Source of the DNA: Aurelia coerulea
Taxonomy: Eukaryota > Cnidaria > Scyphozoa > Semaeostomeae > Ulmaridae
Reading direction: 5' to 3'
DNA: 64,000 nt
Assembly (NCBI GenBank): GCA_039566865.1
Contig: CM076948.1
Span: forward strand, 11,915,001-11,979,000
Part shown: positions 33,585 to 45,083 of the stretch, piece by piece
Layout: the number at the start of each line of letters is the position of its first letter
How positions within the stretch are numbered: the first letter of the stretch is position 1
Notes under the pieces: model-generated
The model's database searches: none
Told to the model about the DNA's origin: nothing
Seen by the model: the letters and a program-made list of their open reading frames with translations, nothing else
Made by a program: the position numbers and the translations under genes

Positions 33585-36500
33585 ATGCCAGACAACGAGA
33601 ATCAAATAGGCCAAGCTCAACCGCCTCAACCAGTAGCGATTCATTTGCCTCCAGTTAAGGAATTTTGATCCAAAAGGAGACCCATCTACGGTAAGCCAAC
33701 GATGGCAGAAATGGAAGAAATCGTTTGTATATTTTCTGAATGCAACAGGTATTCAAAATGATAGCCAAAAGAGGGCTGCACTTTTGCATCTTGTAGGAGA
33801 TGAAGTGCAAGATATATTTGAAACATTAGGTGAGGTAGGCACAACATATGACCAAGCAATAGAGAAGTTAGATAGTCATTTTGATATCAAGAAGAATATT
33901 CCATTTGAAAGATGTGTATTTCATGAGGCAGGTCAAGAATCAGGAGAAAACATAGATTCATATGTCACTAGGTTGAAAAAGTTAACTATTCATTGTGAAT
34001 ATGGAGATGCAAGACAAAATGAGATCAGAGATCAAGTAATAGCAAAATGCCAATCAAGTAAGCTTAGAAAAAGATTGCTACAAGAAGCAGATCTCACATT
34101 AGATAAAGTTCTAACAATAGGAAAGCTCATGGAACAATCAGACCATCAGACAAAGAAGATAGAACAACTAAACAATGCAGGATCATCAGCTGACACAATG
34201 AAAGAATCTTTTTCAGACCTGAATAAAATAAGACCAAATAAATACCAACACAAAGGTAGACAAGCAATGAACACAGGAGATCAAAGATATTCTCAACAAA
34301 GACAACAATGTGGAAGATGTGGAATGAAAAATCACAAAAGCAAAGACTGTAGAGTGACAAAAGGGAAAAAGTGCATGAAATGCGGAATTATGGGACACTT
34401 TGCAAAATTCTGTAAGACTAAAACTCCAAAGAAATCAGAAAGTCATCAAGTCAGAGCAAATGAAATCACAACAGAAAGTTCAAGTGATGATGAAGCATTT
34501 GTATTCAAAATTGGAAGCAAAGAAAGACCAGTATACCCAGTCAATGTAGATGGCACACCAATCAATATGCTCATTGACAGTGGATCAACACTGAACATCA
34601 TTGATGAAACATCACTTCAGAAATTGAAAGAAGAACCACAACTTGCAAACAGCAAGGCAAAGATATTCACTTATCTAGGAAAAGAACCACTGAAACTAAA
34701 AGGAACATTCATAGCACAAGTTGAAGCATTTGGAAAAGAAACCCAAGCAAAATTCTATGTCACAGAAGGTTCAGGAGGAGCATTGCTAGGACAAAAGACA
34801 GCAGAAAAACTAGATCTTTTAAGAGTAGGCCCAGCTCTAGGTTTAGAAGCAGATCCAGCAAGTTCACTTCATAAAGCAGTAAATGAAATCAGTCAAGATA
34901 AATCAATTGAACACAGGATAGATCCAAAGATTCAGAAAGTTCTAGATAACAATAAAGAAGTATTTGAAGGCATGGGTAAATTCAAAGATTACAAGTTAAA
35001 GTTACACATTGATGAGAATATCACTCCAGTTCAACAGCCAATCAGAAGATTACCATATCATACAAGAAAGAAAGTTTCTGCAGAATTAGAAAGATTGATG
35101 AAAAATGATTGCATAGAGAAAGTTAAAGGTCCAAGCACCTGGATAAATCCAATAGTAGTAGTACCAAAACCAAATGGGACTATAAGATTATGCTTAGACA
35201 TGAGAAGAGCAAATGAAGCCATAGTAAGAGAAAGACACCAGATTCCAAAAGTTGAAGAAATCCTCCCAGAGCTACATAATGCAAAATATTTCTCAAAGAT
35301 TGATTTGAAAGAAGGGTATCACCAGCTAGAGTTAGCAGAGGAATCAAGACACATAACAACATTCCTAACACACAAAGGTTGTTTTCAATCAAAACGTCTT
35401 GTGTATGGAGTCAGTTCAGCCTTTGAGCAGTTTCAGAAGGTAATTGAGCAAAGCATTGCAGGTTGCCCAGGCACAAGATCAATATCTGATGACATTCTCA
35501 TATGGTCATCAAGCATAGATGAAATGGCAGAGCGTCTGGACACGCTATTCCATGCATTGCATGCCAGAAATCTAAAGATCAACCCAAAGAAATGTGTATT
35601 TGGAACAACAAAGCTCACATTCGCAGGATATTGTCTAACAGACAAAGGAATTTATCCAGATCAATCCAAAGTAGATGCAGTCAACAATGCCAAAACCCCA
35701 ACAAACGCAACAGAAGTAAGAAGTTTCCTAGGTCTAGTCAACTTTTGTTCACACTTCATCAAAGACTACGCCACACTTACAGAGCCACTGAGGAAACTAA
35801 CCAGGAAAGAAACTACATTTGCATGGAACAAAGAACAGCAAGCAAGTTTCACAAAGCTAAAGGAAAGCCTAACAAATGCAAGCACAATGGCTTATTACCA
35901 GCCACACGCAGACACAAAAGTCATCGTAGACGCATCACCAGTAGGACTAGGAGCAATCCTAACTCAAAAGCAAGAAGATGGACAATTCAAGCCAGTAGTT
36001 TATGCATCACACGCATTAAGCCCAACAGAACAAAGATATTCTCAGACAGAAAGAGAAGGTTTAGCAGCATTTTGGTCAACACAGAAGTTTCATTACTATT
36101 TGTATGACAGAGAATTCACAATAGTAACTGACCACAAACCACTTGAAAAGCTCTTATCAGCAAGAGGAAGCCCTACACCAAGATTGCAAAGATGGTTACT
36201 TAAAATGCAACCATACAAGTACACAGTCCAGTATGAGCCAGGACACACAAATGCATCTGACGTCTTATCCCGTTCACCTTTACCAGCCACAGGAGAACAG
36301 TTAAGTGATGATACAGAACATTTCATCAACTCAATTGTATATGATGCTATTCCTAAGTCAGTCACAATAGAAGAAATTCAAGAAATATCAAGAAATGATG
36401 AAATCTTGAAGAATGTCAAAGAACAGATCAAAACAGAGAAATGGTCAAAAAGTCCAGAGTACAAACCATTTTTTCTGAGCCGGAAAGAACTCTGGATCAA

Positions 36501-37929
36501 AGATGATATTATTTTAAAAGGAACAAAGCTAACAATCCCCACAGATCTAAGACAAAGAATACTAGCCTCAGCACACCAACATCACTTAGGTATTGTGAAA
36601 ACCAAAGGATTATTGAGAGAAAAAGTATGGTGGCCAGGAATAGATCAAGAAGTGGAAAAGATGATAAAACATTGCCATGCAGCATGTCAAGTAACAGGAT
36701 CAAGTAAAGTCAATTATGAACCACTTGAAGCAACAAAGATACCTTCAACAAATTGGCACACAGTAGCTTTAGACATCCAAGGACCATATCCAACAAAGGA
36801 TTATCTGATAGCACTCATAGATTACAGATCAAGATATCCAGTAGTTGTGCAAGTCAAAACTATCAACACAAAAACTGTAATCAAAGCATTAGACAAGATA
36901 TTTTCTATGTTTGGTTATGTACAGAAATTAGTTGCTGACAATGGAAAACAGCTCATTTCAGATGAATTCAAACAGTACCTCAAACAACATGGAGTAAAGC
37001 TAAGGAATGTCACACCGTATTCACCTTGGGTCAATGGTGAAGTTGAACGATTCAACAGATCACTCAAAAAGGCAAATCAATGCGCACATGCAGAAGGAAA
37101 AGATTGGAGAGAAGAGCTTAACAAGTTTCTATTGCTCTACAGAACAACGCCGCACGCAACAACAGGACAGTGCCCAGCTACAGTATTTTTTGGACGTGGT
37201 ATCAAGAATGACATACCAGAATATACAAAGGTTCAATCACAAGACACAGAATTGGATAGGAAAGACAGAGAAAAGAAAGAGAAAATGAAAGAATATGCAG
37301 ATATCAAAAGGAATGCAAAAGACAGTGAAATCCAGGAACAAGACACAGTGCTAGTAAAGAATCTCTGGAAAAATGACAAATTATCTCCAAATTGGTTAAA
37401 TGAGAAATTCAAAGTCATCAAAATTTACAGGAAAAGTGCTTTGATAGAAAATGAAAGAGGAAAATATTACAGGAATAAAGCTCATGTTAAGAAATGCAAT
37501 GAGAGTGAGACAAACAGACAAGCAGTGATTCAAAAGGAGAACACACACAGCACAGATGAAGAGGAAGACATCTCAGCAGAGGAACTACCAATTGACAATG
37601 CGCAAAATGTCGCAAGGCCAACGCGTTCCGAGCGCAGACCGAATAGAGCGATCACTAACGCCAATGACGCAAATAACATTATTTCTAATGAAAATAATAA
37701 CCCTAGGTTGCATGAAAATGATAATGCTAACATGCAACAAGACAATGAGAATAGCTTGAATGAAGAAATTGTTGACCACCATTTGAATGAAGAAAACAAT
37801 GAAGACTTACAAGAAAATGTTGGTAATGGAACACCAATTTTTGTACCAGATACTGTTCCAACAGCTATTCAACCACATGTACCAGTGAAGAAATTGCCGG
37901 TAAAAAGGAGACGTAAGAAGAAGAACTGA
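33585..37929 (+). pseudogene. Gypsy Gag-Pol polyprotein, one frame break near the start
   Basis: From 33784 an uninterrupted frame of 1381 residues runs to 37929. It contains Gag, two zinc knuckles (about residues 176-212, CGRCGMKNHKSKDC and CMKCGIMGHFAKFC) and a protease (LIDSGS, near 265). RT follows (FSKIDLKEGYHQ near 502, SISDDILIW near 568), then RNase H (VIVDASPVGLGAIL, VTDHKPLEKLL). Integrase shows HQHH zinc ligands near 930, ALDIQGP, VADNG and NGEVERFN with all three catalytic acids. Its second Cys pair is CHAAC, one residue longer than the usual C-x2-C. The likely start codon at 33585 is in another frame; the break is a one-base difference near the TTTT run at 33663-33667. The C-terminus is a basic tail (KRRRKKK). 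There is no env-like frame. Confidence 0.92.
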
Positions 37930-38197
37930 GTTGAAAGGACAGACAGGAGTTTATATATATATTGATTGAACAATGCATTGGAATCTTACTCGTTATGTTC
38001 ATTATAATCAAGAAGCTGAAACTTTGGAAGATTATTCGTTTTGTTGATGATTGAACATCTTATACACATTTACCATTTACGCTTTACGCTGATGGACTAA
38101 AGTTGATGAACATTGATTATGCTGATTGTTTTGTTTGGTTACATTTACAAAGAACTATATTGGAAACTCAAGAGGACGATTTCAAGAAAAGGGAGAA

Positions 38198-38368
38198 TAT
38201 AGTGTATTTAATTAGGTGTAAACCATCATGTATAAGCCTCGATATCAGGTAGAGGTATAATTAATTAGATCAGGATCGGAGTGGAAACATTGCGTCTTAT
38301 CTCGTGTGCTCTTTAGGTCTAGCGTTAGGTCGCAGCGGATCTTAGGCATCGCGCGCGCATACACAACA
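38198..38368 (+). repeat. Gypsy 3' LTR
   Basis: 171 bp beginning TATAGTGTATTTAATTAGG after the purine tract and ending ACACAACA before the GTCTG duplication. Confidence 0.92.
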
Positions 38369-38373
38369 GTCTG

Positions 38374-39631
38374 CATTGTTCTTGAACTTGATTCTTTGGA
38401 ATATGTGTATATGATATGAATTATAAATTGTGTATATGGTTATACAGAGTAGCTACAATTTCTCCAAAAACTGTGTCTTCATTCTCTGACTTTTTCTCCC
38501 ATGGTACACTCATTTTTATTTATAAGAAACCGCTTATAAGAAACGGTAGGCTCGATTTTTCGAAAGTTAAGAAACAACCCTACCTGAATTAAAAAAGCTA
38601 AGAAACTTTTGTAATTTACAATTTTAAGTTTCCTTTCGCACTCAAAAGTGTTTTGACTGTACACAGTTATAGTAACTGTTTGGACTTTATTTTGAGTGCA
38701 AATTATGTCATTTACTTGTTTTGAAATCTTACTAAGTAATTTGGGTGCCCTTCAGATAAAACCAAATTAACTCTACACTTCTGGCATTAAAAATATAAGA
38801 AACACATAAGAAACTTTTTGGTAGCAAAATGGCTCAAGAATTTAAGAAACTGCTTACCAGCACCGGACCTTAGTTTCTTATAAAAAAAACGAGTGTATTG
38901 TTAACGTCCATCAGAACATTGTATCATTGGCAAGATTCAGTAGGGGAGCCAGCTTCATTTGTACCTAAATCACACAGAAAGAAAATCAGATTTTTTTGCT
39001 AACAGCAAAAATAGTGATAATGATACATGGTCAAGTTGTATCAGTTATATTATTTAGACCTTTTAAGAGCGGTGTTGAAGGTTGATCAAGCACCTCTTCA
39101 TGCACCTGGGAAATTCTAGGAGCTAGATAAAGCGAGTCTCCCAGTTTGATGTAAATTTCACCACAAAGAATCTGATAAACATTTGGCCTGCTCTTACCAT
39201 TTCTAGCTCCAACATTTGGGTTGACAAAGCTATGATTCATTGCATACACACAGCAAAGTGATAGAGAGGTGGCACTTTCAATATAGATTTCAGGCCAAAA
39301 CAAACGTATATATATGTCAAAGTCATACTTCCTAAACTTTGGGACGACAGGTTACAGGTTGGGAAGTAGTAGAATAGAATCAAGGGGGTCCACATATATG
39401 ACTATGTGTTGTGAGTGAATCTGTATGATACCTGGACTGGGCCTAAGTCTAACTCCGCTCAAACAAGAAAGCGATGCTTCATACAGCATTGAAGTTATAA
39501 ATTAGGTGTCTTCACTCTTCCTACCTGATGATGGGAACTAGGCTCCACTGGAGTTGCTTTCGAAGTACATGAATCATATCTTCCACTGTCTTCTCTCTTC
39601 TGATCCTTTCCGTCGGTCGGTCTGCTTTAGT
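38374..39631. other. Non-coding region; TAAGAAAC cluster continues
   Basis: TAAGAAAC occurs near 38524, 38538, 38570, 38602, 38796, 38806 and 38853, with inverse copies near 38876. A minus-strand frame at 39031-39303 contains two similar pieces (PEIYIESATSLSL and GEIYIKLGDSLYL), but I do not recognise it. Confidence 0.5.
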
Positions 39632-39722
39632 TTATGCAGCAGCATTTAATGCAGCAGCATATTTTATGCAGCAGCAATATTTAATGCAGCAGCAGCATAT
39701 TAGTTAATGCAGCAGCATATTT
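39632..39722. repeat. Minisatellite of ATGCAGCAGCATATTTA units
   Basis: Five or six imperfect 16-21 bp units containing ATGCAGCAGCA lie directly upstream of the LINE-C2 coding start. They could be a 5' UTR tandem array of that element. Confidence 0.85.
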
Positions 39723-39729
39723 CGTACCA

Positions 39730-42700
39730 ACGCTTCTGAACCAATCCCTGAAGGCAGCCCCTCTGTGCCCTCTGTAAATAGTTTAACAGCGTCCGCCTCT
39801 CTGAATTCAACTTCTAGCAAAGATTCATCAGCAAATAATTCATCAGGATCGATTAGCGAGTCTGAAAGTAATGATATCGACAATTTTTTTAGTCTAAGGG
39901 TTGAATGTACCAGAAATTTGCTCATAGGTTTTTTAAACATAAACAGTCTTAGAAACAAAATTACTGATCTCAGACTGATCGCTGAGAAATGTTTGCCTGA
40001 TATATTACTCATAGAAGAAACAAAATTAAACTCGGATTTTAAAACTGAATTGTTTCTCATTAATAATTACAAAAGTCCAATACGCCTGGATAGGTCTGAA
40101 TTTGGAGGAGGTCTCATGCAATACTCAAGGAATGGCATAATTTGCAACAGGGTGCCCACGTTTGAAGTCCCTTCTCTTGAGCTATTGTGTTCTGAACTGG
40201 TAGTTGCAAAAAAGAAATGGATAATGTATAGCATTTACCGTCCCCCGAATGTAAATATAGAAACATTTTTCTCAGATCTGTCCACTTCCTTAAATCGTGC
40301 ATTAGATCGGTACGATAACATTATTTTAATGAGCGATATCAATATTGATACTCAAAATAAAACAGATCCTGGTTTTGACAAATTGGCTTCTTTTTGTGAT
40401 GTGTTCGGTCTTTCCAATTTAGTGACGTCGAAAAATTGTTTCACAAAGAACCATAGCTCATCTATTGATGTTATTTTAACGAATAGACCCAGGTCTTTCC
40501 AGAAAACTTCCGTTTTGAAGTAGGTCTAAGTGACTATCATGGTCTCGTAGCTACCACTATGAAATCAACTGCATCAACTCCTAGGCTAAAACCGAAGCAA
40601 ATAAAATACCGCAGCTACAAAAAGTTTGTTCCTGAAAATTTCTTGAATGATGTAAAGCAAGCCCAATTTGAATGCAATGCAACTAACCCTGACAAATCCT
40701 ACGATCATCTGACCAATACTTTCCGAAATATAGTGGACAAACACGCTCCCATCAAGACAAAGTTTCTGAGGGGAAATAATGCACCCTTTATGAATCCAGA
40801 GCTGAAAAAGCTATGTATACTCGTTCTAGGTTTAAAAGAAGATTAAATAAACACCCTTCAAACCAAAATGAAGTGGCTTTCAAGAAGCAACGAAATCGCT
40901 GCGTTGCCCTACGTAAAAAAGCCATTAAGAATCACTTCAAGAGAGTCACCAGCAATGGTCCCATGTCCAATAAAGCTTTCTGGGATCTGGTGAAACCTTT
41001 TCTCTCAAATAAGGGTGTGCTAGCTGGTACTGACATCTCACTGGTTAAAGATGACAAAATAGTTACCAATGATCATGATTTATGTGAGATCTTTAACGAT
41101 TATTACATAAATATCGTCGAAAATACGTCTGGTAAGAAACCTTTCAGCATTGCAGATACGAATTCGATTGAGGACGATCGAGAAATTGTCAAGTTAATTC
41201 TCGATAAATATAAGGACCATCCGAGTATTCTAGCCATACTTCAAGACCCTGAACATACTTTTGAATCCTTTTCTTTCAATGAGGTTACTGCTAGAGATGT
41301 ATGGCTCTAACTGAGAATGCTCGATGGCTGTAAATCAACAGGTGTTGATCAAATTCCACCAAAACTTGTTTCTTTGGCTAGCGATGATTTAGCTATCCCT
41401 CTTACTAACGCCATCAATTGCAGCATTCGCAATTTCATATTTTCCCAGAATGCAAAAACTGCAGCAGTCTGCCCTTTAGACAAAGGTGAACCCGTTCGTA
41501 CTGTGGAGAGAAATTATCGTCCAGTCAGTATACTTAACACTTTTTCCAAAAATCTTTGAAAAAATTCTAAAGGAACAGCTCAGCTCCTTCCTTGATAAGA
41601 CCTTTTCGATTTTCATTGCAGCTTATCGAAGAGCCTATAGTACACAGCATGTTTTGATTAAACTCGTAGAAGAATGGAAATCTAAGCTTGACAATAACTT
41701 CATGATAGGGTCCGTCTTGATGGATCTGTCAAAGGCTTTTGATTGCATCCCGCACGATTTGATAATAGCCAAACTTCATGCATTTGGCTTTGATGAAAAT
41801 GCATTGGTTCTTGTCTATTCCTATTTGAAAGGACGGAAACAGAGTGTCCGGATAAATAATGTCTGCAGTTCTTTTCAAGAAATAGTATCAGGAGTACCCC
41901 AAGGATCAGTTTTAGGTCCTATTCTTTTCAATTTCTATATAAATGATCTTTTCTCTTTCATAAAGCAAGCAACCATGTACAATTATGCTGATGATGTGTA
42001 GATGATCTTGTCAAGGTTCTTGAAAGTGAAGCAAACAGCGCTCTCTCTTGGCTCGAACAAAATGAAATGATTGCTAACCCTAACAAATTCCATGCACTTT
42101 TTGTTAAAAAAGACCAGACAAACACTTGTGGAATAAATCTTGATTTCCAAGGACATTCTATCAAGTCTGAGAAGACTGTTAAACTCTTAGGTGTAACACT
42201 AGATTACAAATTGAACTTTGACCCACACATATCAAACCTTTGCAAAAAAGCCGCGGCACAATTAAACGTTCTTAAACGACTTAAGTCATTTATTGGTTTC
42301 GCTGAAAAAGAAGTTCTGGTTCAGAGTTTCGTTTACTCGAATTTTAACTACTGTCCTTTAGTTTGGTATTTTTCATCTTCAAAATCAGTCCAGAAAATTG
42401 AAAGAATACAGGAACGCGCGCTTAGATTTCTGTACAATGATCACAAAAGCTCCTATAATGATCTTCTTATTAGGTCAAAAAGATGCACAATGCAAGTTGC
42501 TCGGCAAAGAACCCTCTGTGTCGAAATCCTTAAGACAATAAACAACTTGAATCCATCTTTTATGCATAACATTTTTAGTTCAAGAAGTTCAAAGCATCCA
42601 TCTCGGAATCCCAACAATTTAAATCATTTTCGACCAAATCAGGTAACTTTCGGTTCCAAGAGCCAAGCTATGGGACCTCAGATCTGGAACTGTTTGCCAA

Positions 42701-42924
42701 ATGAACTAAAATCATCTGAAAATCTTAACAGTTTCAAGAGTATGATAGAACAATGGAATGGCCCTACCTGTAAATGCAATGCTTGTAAATTTAATAATAT
42801 TCTGTAGATTTGTCCATTTATGTCCACATAGTTCTGATATTTTAGCTTATGTATTTACGTATAAATTTCCTTAGTTATTTCCTTTTTCATTTTACTGTTA
42901 GATTCGATTTAGATTAGTTGTATG
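39730..42924 (+). mobile_element. LINE-C2: decayed non-LTR retrotransposon
   Basis: A LINE with the same domain style as LINE-C, on the plus strand. EEP and RT are both recognisable but broken by several frameshifts. The Penelope-like element is inserted in its 3' tail at 42925-42938, inside TATGTA-rich sequence. Confidence 0.85.
39765..42807 (+). pseudogene. LINE-C2 EEP-RT coding remnant
   Basis: The first frame (39765-40523) gives GFLNINSLRNK, LLIEETKLN, YSIYRPPN, LMSDINIDT and SSIDVILTN. Later frames (40559, 40813, 41317, 41486, 42067) give the linker (NKAFWDLVKPFLS), RT motifs ([42 protein letters not shown]) and the C-terminal domain (VKLLGVTLDYKLNF, NYCPLVWYFSS). At least four frameshifts occur. 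Immediately after YADDV at 41986-42000 the frame meets a stop and about 20-30 residues appear lost. It is not functional. Confidence 0.88.
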
Positions 42925-43046
42925 TATGTATATATGTAGGTCGAAACGAAAAGTGTCCAGGTACCGTAAGATATAGGTCGAAACATAAAATATCAACAAG
43001 TCACTTGAGACTCACTAAATATTAATAATTCTATTTATAAATTCTC

Positions 43047-43092
43047 GCAACTAGTTTCGTCCGTTCAAGCGGACTCTTCAGGCTACAGTGAT
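43047..43092 (-). ncRNA. Hammerhead ribozyme core, left pseudo-LTR
   Basis: On the minus strand CTGAAGA is followed by a 5-bp stem (GTCCG / CGGAC) with loop CTTGAA and then GAAAC: the conserved hammerhead core with stem II. The next bases are ACTAGT, a palindrome that suits the very short stem III of type I, dimer-active hammerheads. I could not find a convincing full stem I. Hammerheads are known in PLE pseudo-LTRs, so the context supports the call. Confidence 0.78.
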
Positions 43093-43239
43093 TACATGAT
43101 ACTTGATTTTACAATTTATTACATGATACTATATCTAATCTGACGTAATATGAATATATCGCATCAGCCTTGTTCAAATTGATGTAATCCAGAGCGAGGC
43201 TTATTCAAGATTGCGACGCTTCTGGTGTCTCTTTGTTAA

Positions 43240-44124
43240 CCCTATTTTAACCAGGGGGGGGGGCGTTTTTCGCCCCTCCTATCGGATTTTTTTTAATAGC
43301 TCCCAAACGATGTCACCTACAGTGCTGAAACTCCTTGATTTTTCCTAGAATTTAGTTGGCAATTAGAAAATAGAAATTTCAATACCTATTGTTTGATCAC
43401 GTGACCACCACATGCCCATATTTGGAGAGTGGTCACAAATAAATTCTTAAAAATGGCTCTAATTTCTTCCTTTGTTACTAAATCTCAACAATATATATAC
43501 CATTCGGTTCGTCTCGATGAGTACTTTCGTTTGATATATAATTTATTCACATTTGCTGACATCAGCAGTTTATTATTTCTATGACGTCATCAATCTTTAT
43601 GACGTCATATTCCTAATGAATGAGTAATTTTTTATGTAAAACTGATGGAATTACCTCAAATATTGATGAAGGTACTTGATTTCACCAGTAACATGCGAAA
43701 TTAATGGTTTTAAATCATAATTATTGAGCTTACAATTTTGCATTGAATCAAATTTTCATTATTTAATTAGTTAATTTATTAGAAACCACAAATATCCGTA
43801 CGAAACCATATGAAACTACAAATTAATGATATCAAGCATGTATTTGGATGGTTTTTTGCCAATTTGATCTCGCCATTTGCGAATAATGGGCCCTTTTCTG
43901 CAAATAGCTCGATTTTCTCAAAATTTGCATTGTTTTTGGTTGCCTAGCAACCAATCACGTGACTATTGATTGATTGGTGCTATTTTTAGATTCTCCTTTG
44001 TTCAATTATGACACAGTGCAAGTTTCATTGTCATAGCTGTTATACTTGCGGAGAAAAACAGGGGGGGCGAAAAAAAAGCCCCCCCCGGTAGAAAATCACT
44101 TTTTTTTACCCGGTTAAAATAGGG
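43240..44124. mobile_element. 885-bp TTAA-flanked element (piggyBac-like ends)
   Basis: The ends are CCCTATTTTAACC and GGTTAAAATAGGG, flanked by TTAA at 43236-43239 and 44125-44128. The undisturbed site (TTTGTTAAGGGAGG) is present in the sister pseudo-LTR at 52718-52732, so both termini are fixed exactly. Inside each terminus is a G- or C-run followed by an inverted GGGGCGAAAAA-type block. No transposase frame is present. Confidence 0.92.
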
Positions 44125-45083
44125 TTAAGGGAGGGATTGTATTTAGTAATGAAATAGCTTTCCTTTTCTTTTCGGTATGTTTCGTCTTGATTGTGTAGTT
44201 TAAAAAAGGGACATATCGTGAACTTTGTGGTTTTGTTCTTTGCGCATTCTGCGATATGTTTGCTTACTTTTAATTTTCGATATTGTGGCATGGAGATATG
44301 GTTACGATGCAGCGTTGTTCTATGTCGTAGGGTGTCTCCTGATTCACCAATGTACTTTTCTCCACAGCCATTACACGTTATGACATAAATAAAATCTCTA
44401 ACACCACAATCCATTTTGTTTTTTATGTTAAATAGCGTTTTATTGGGCTTGTTTATTTCAATTTGGCTGCAAACAACTATTTGTTTGCATGTCTCACAGC
44501 GTTTATCATTACATTTTGTCACCTTAGGTGTACTGTCTGTTAGATTCTCTGAAGTAAATTTTGCTCGTGTGAGTATTCGTTTAAGATTTTGTGGTTGGCG
44601 TTTACTTGGTATTATTTTCGTATTTTCTATCTTATTCTTTAATTTTGGACTTGCATTTAATATTGAGATTGATTCTTTAATTATTGGAAAGAATTGTGGG
44701 TTTCTTGGGTTATTTGTGGATACAAAGGTAAGCAAGTTCTCCTCGACTGTTTTCTCTTTTGGCGTCCTTAGTTCCTCTTGAGAGATTCCTTTTGCTTTTT
44801 CAAAACCATTTTTTATCAATGTTAGTGGATATCCTAGGTGCATTAAGGTTTCTTTTAACTTATTCATTCGTATTTCGAGAGTTTGACTATAGTACACAGA
44901 CGTCTGGCTAGGTTGTATGGAATATTTCTAAGTGTGTGCTTAGGGTGTGTTGAGTTAAATGGAACGTAATTGTGGGTATCAGTTGGTTTGAAATACATGT
45001 CCGTAATTATTTTGTCTTTTTCTGCTATCATTTTTATATCCAGGAAATTCATTTGTTGATAGTTGGTTTCAATCGTAAATTTG
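44125..45083 (-). pseudogene. PLE GIY-YIG endonuclease domain
   Basis: The minus strand gives a linker (NFLDIKMIAEKDKIITDMYFK, FNSTHPKHTLRNI) and, after a frameshift near 44870-44890, a 260-residue frame. That frame has a Cys motif CNDKRCETC, then FIYVITCNGCGEKYIGESGDTLRHR. This is the GIY-YIG nuclease motif of PLEs, followed by KHIAECAKN and KESYFITKYNPSLN. In the right pseudo-LTR the protein ends NKETPEASQS. Here the TTAA-flanked insertion replaces the last codons. The nuclease would cut target DNA during integration. Confidence 0.9.

Larger units (their letters stand above)
33345..38368 (+). mobile_element. Gypsy (Metaviridae-type) LTR retrotransposon, nearly intact
   Basis: A 5.0-kb element is flanked by a 5-bp target duplication GTCTG (33340-33344 and 38369-38373). 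Its two LTRs of about 165-171 bp are nearly identical, differing by a short indel and very few substitutions, so insertion was recent. A TGGCGACGAG sequence at 33515 lies where a primer-binding site is expected. GAAAAGGGAGAA at 38186-38197 is the polypurine tract. It is inserted among TAAGAAAC repeats. Confidence 0.93.
42939..44330 (-). repeat. PLE 3' pseudo-LTR (left copy), with nested insertion
   Basis: It matches 52430-52918 base for base over long stretches. The match includes the terminal CGAAACGAAAAGTGTCCAGG, the hammerhead core and the EN C-terminal codons. The 885-bp TTAA-flanked element at 43240-44124 is present here and absent in the right copy. Confidence 0.9.

Noticed and set aside
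36753..36938. Plus-strand frame within the integrase region
   Set aside because: A shadow of the Gag-Pol frame, which has the catalytic residues.
34127..37799. Many minus-strand and out-of-frame openings across the Gypsy element
   Set aside because: They overlap a strongly supported polyprotein frame and have no independent motifs.
39031..39303. Minus-strand frame with two similar EIYI...SL pieces
   Set aside because: No recognised domain, no clear splice sites and no neighbour to support it.
39516..39566. CTGATGATGGGAAC... with CGAAGT downstream, hammerhead-like
   Set aside because: CTGATGA is present but there is no GAAAC and no stem II in the right place.
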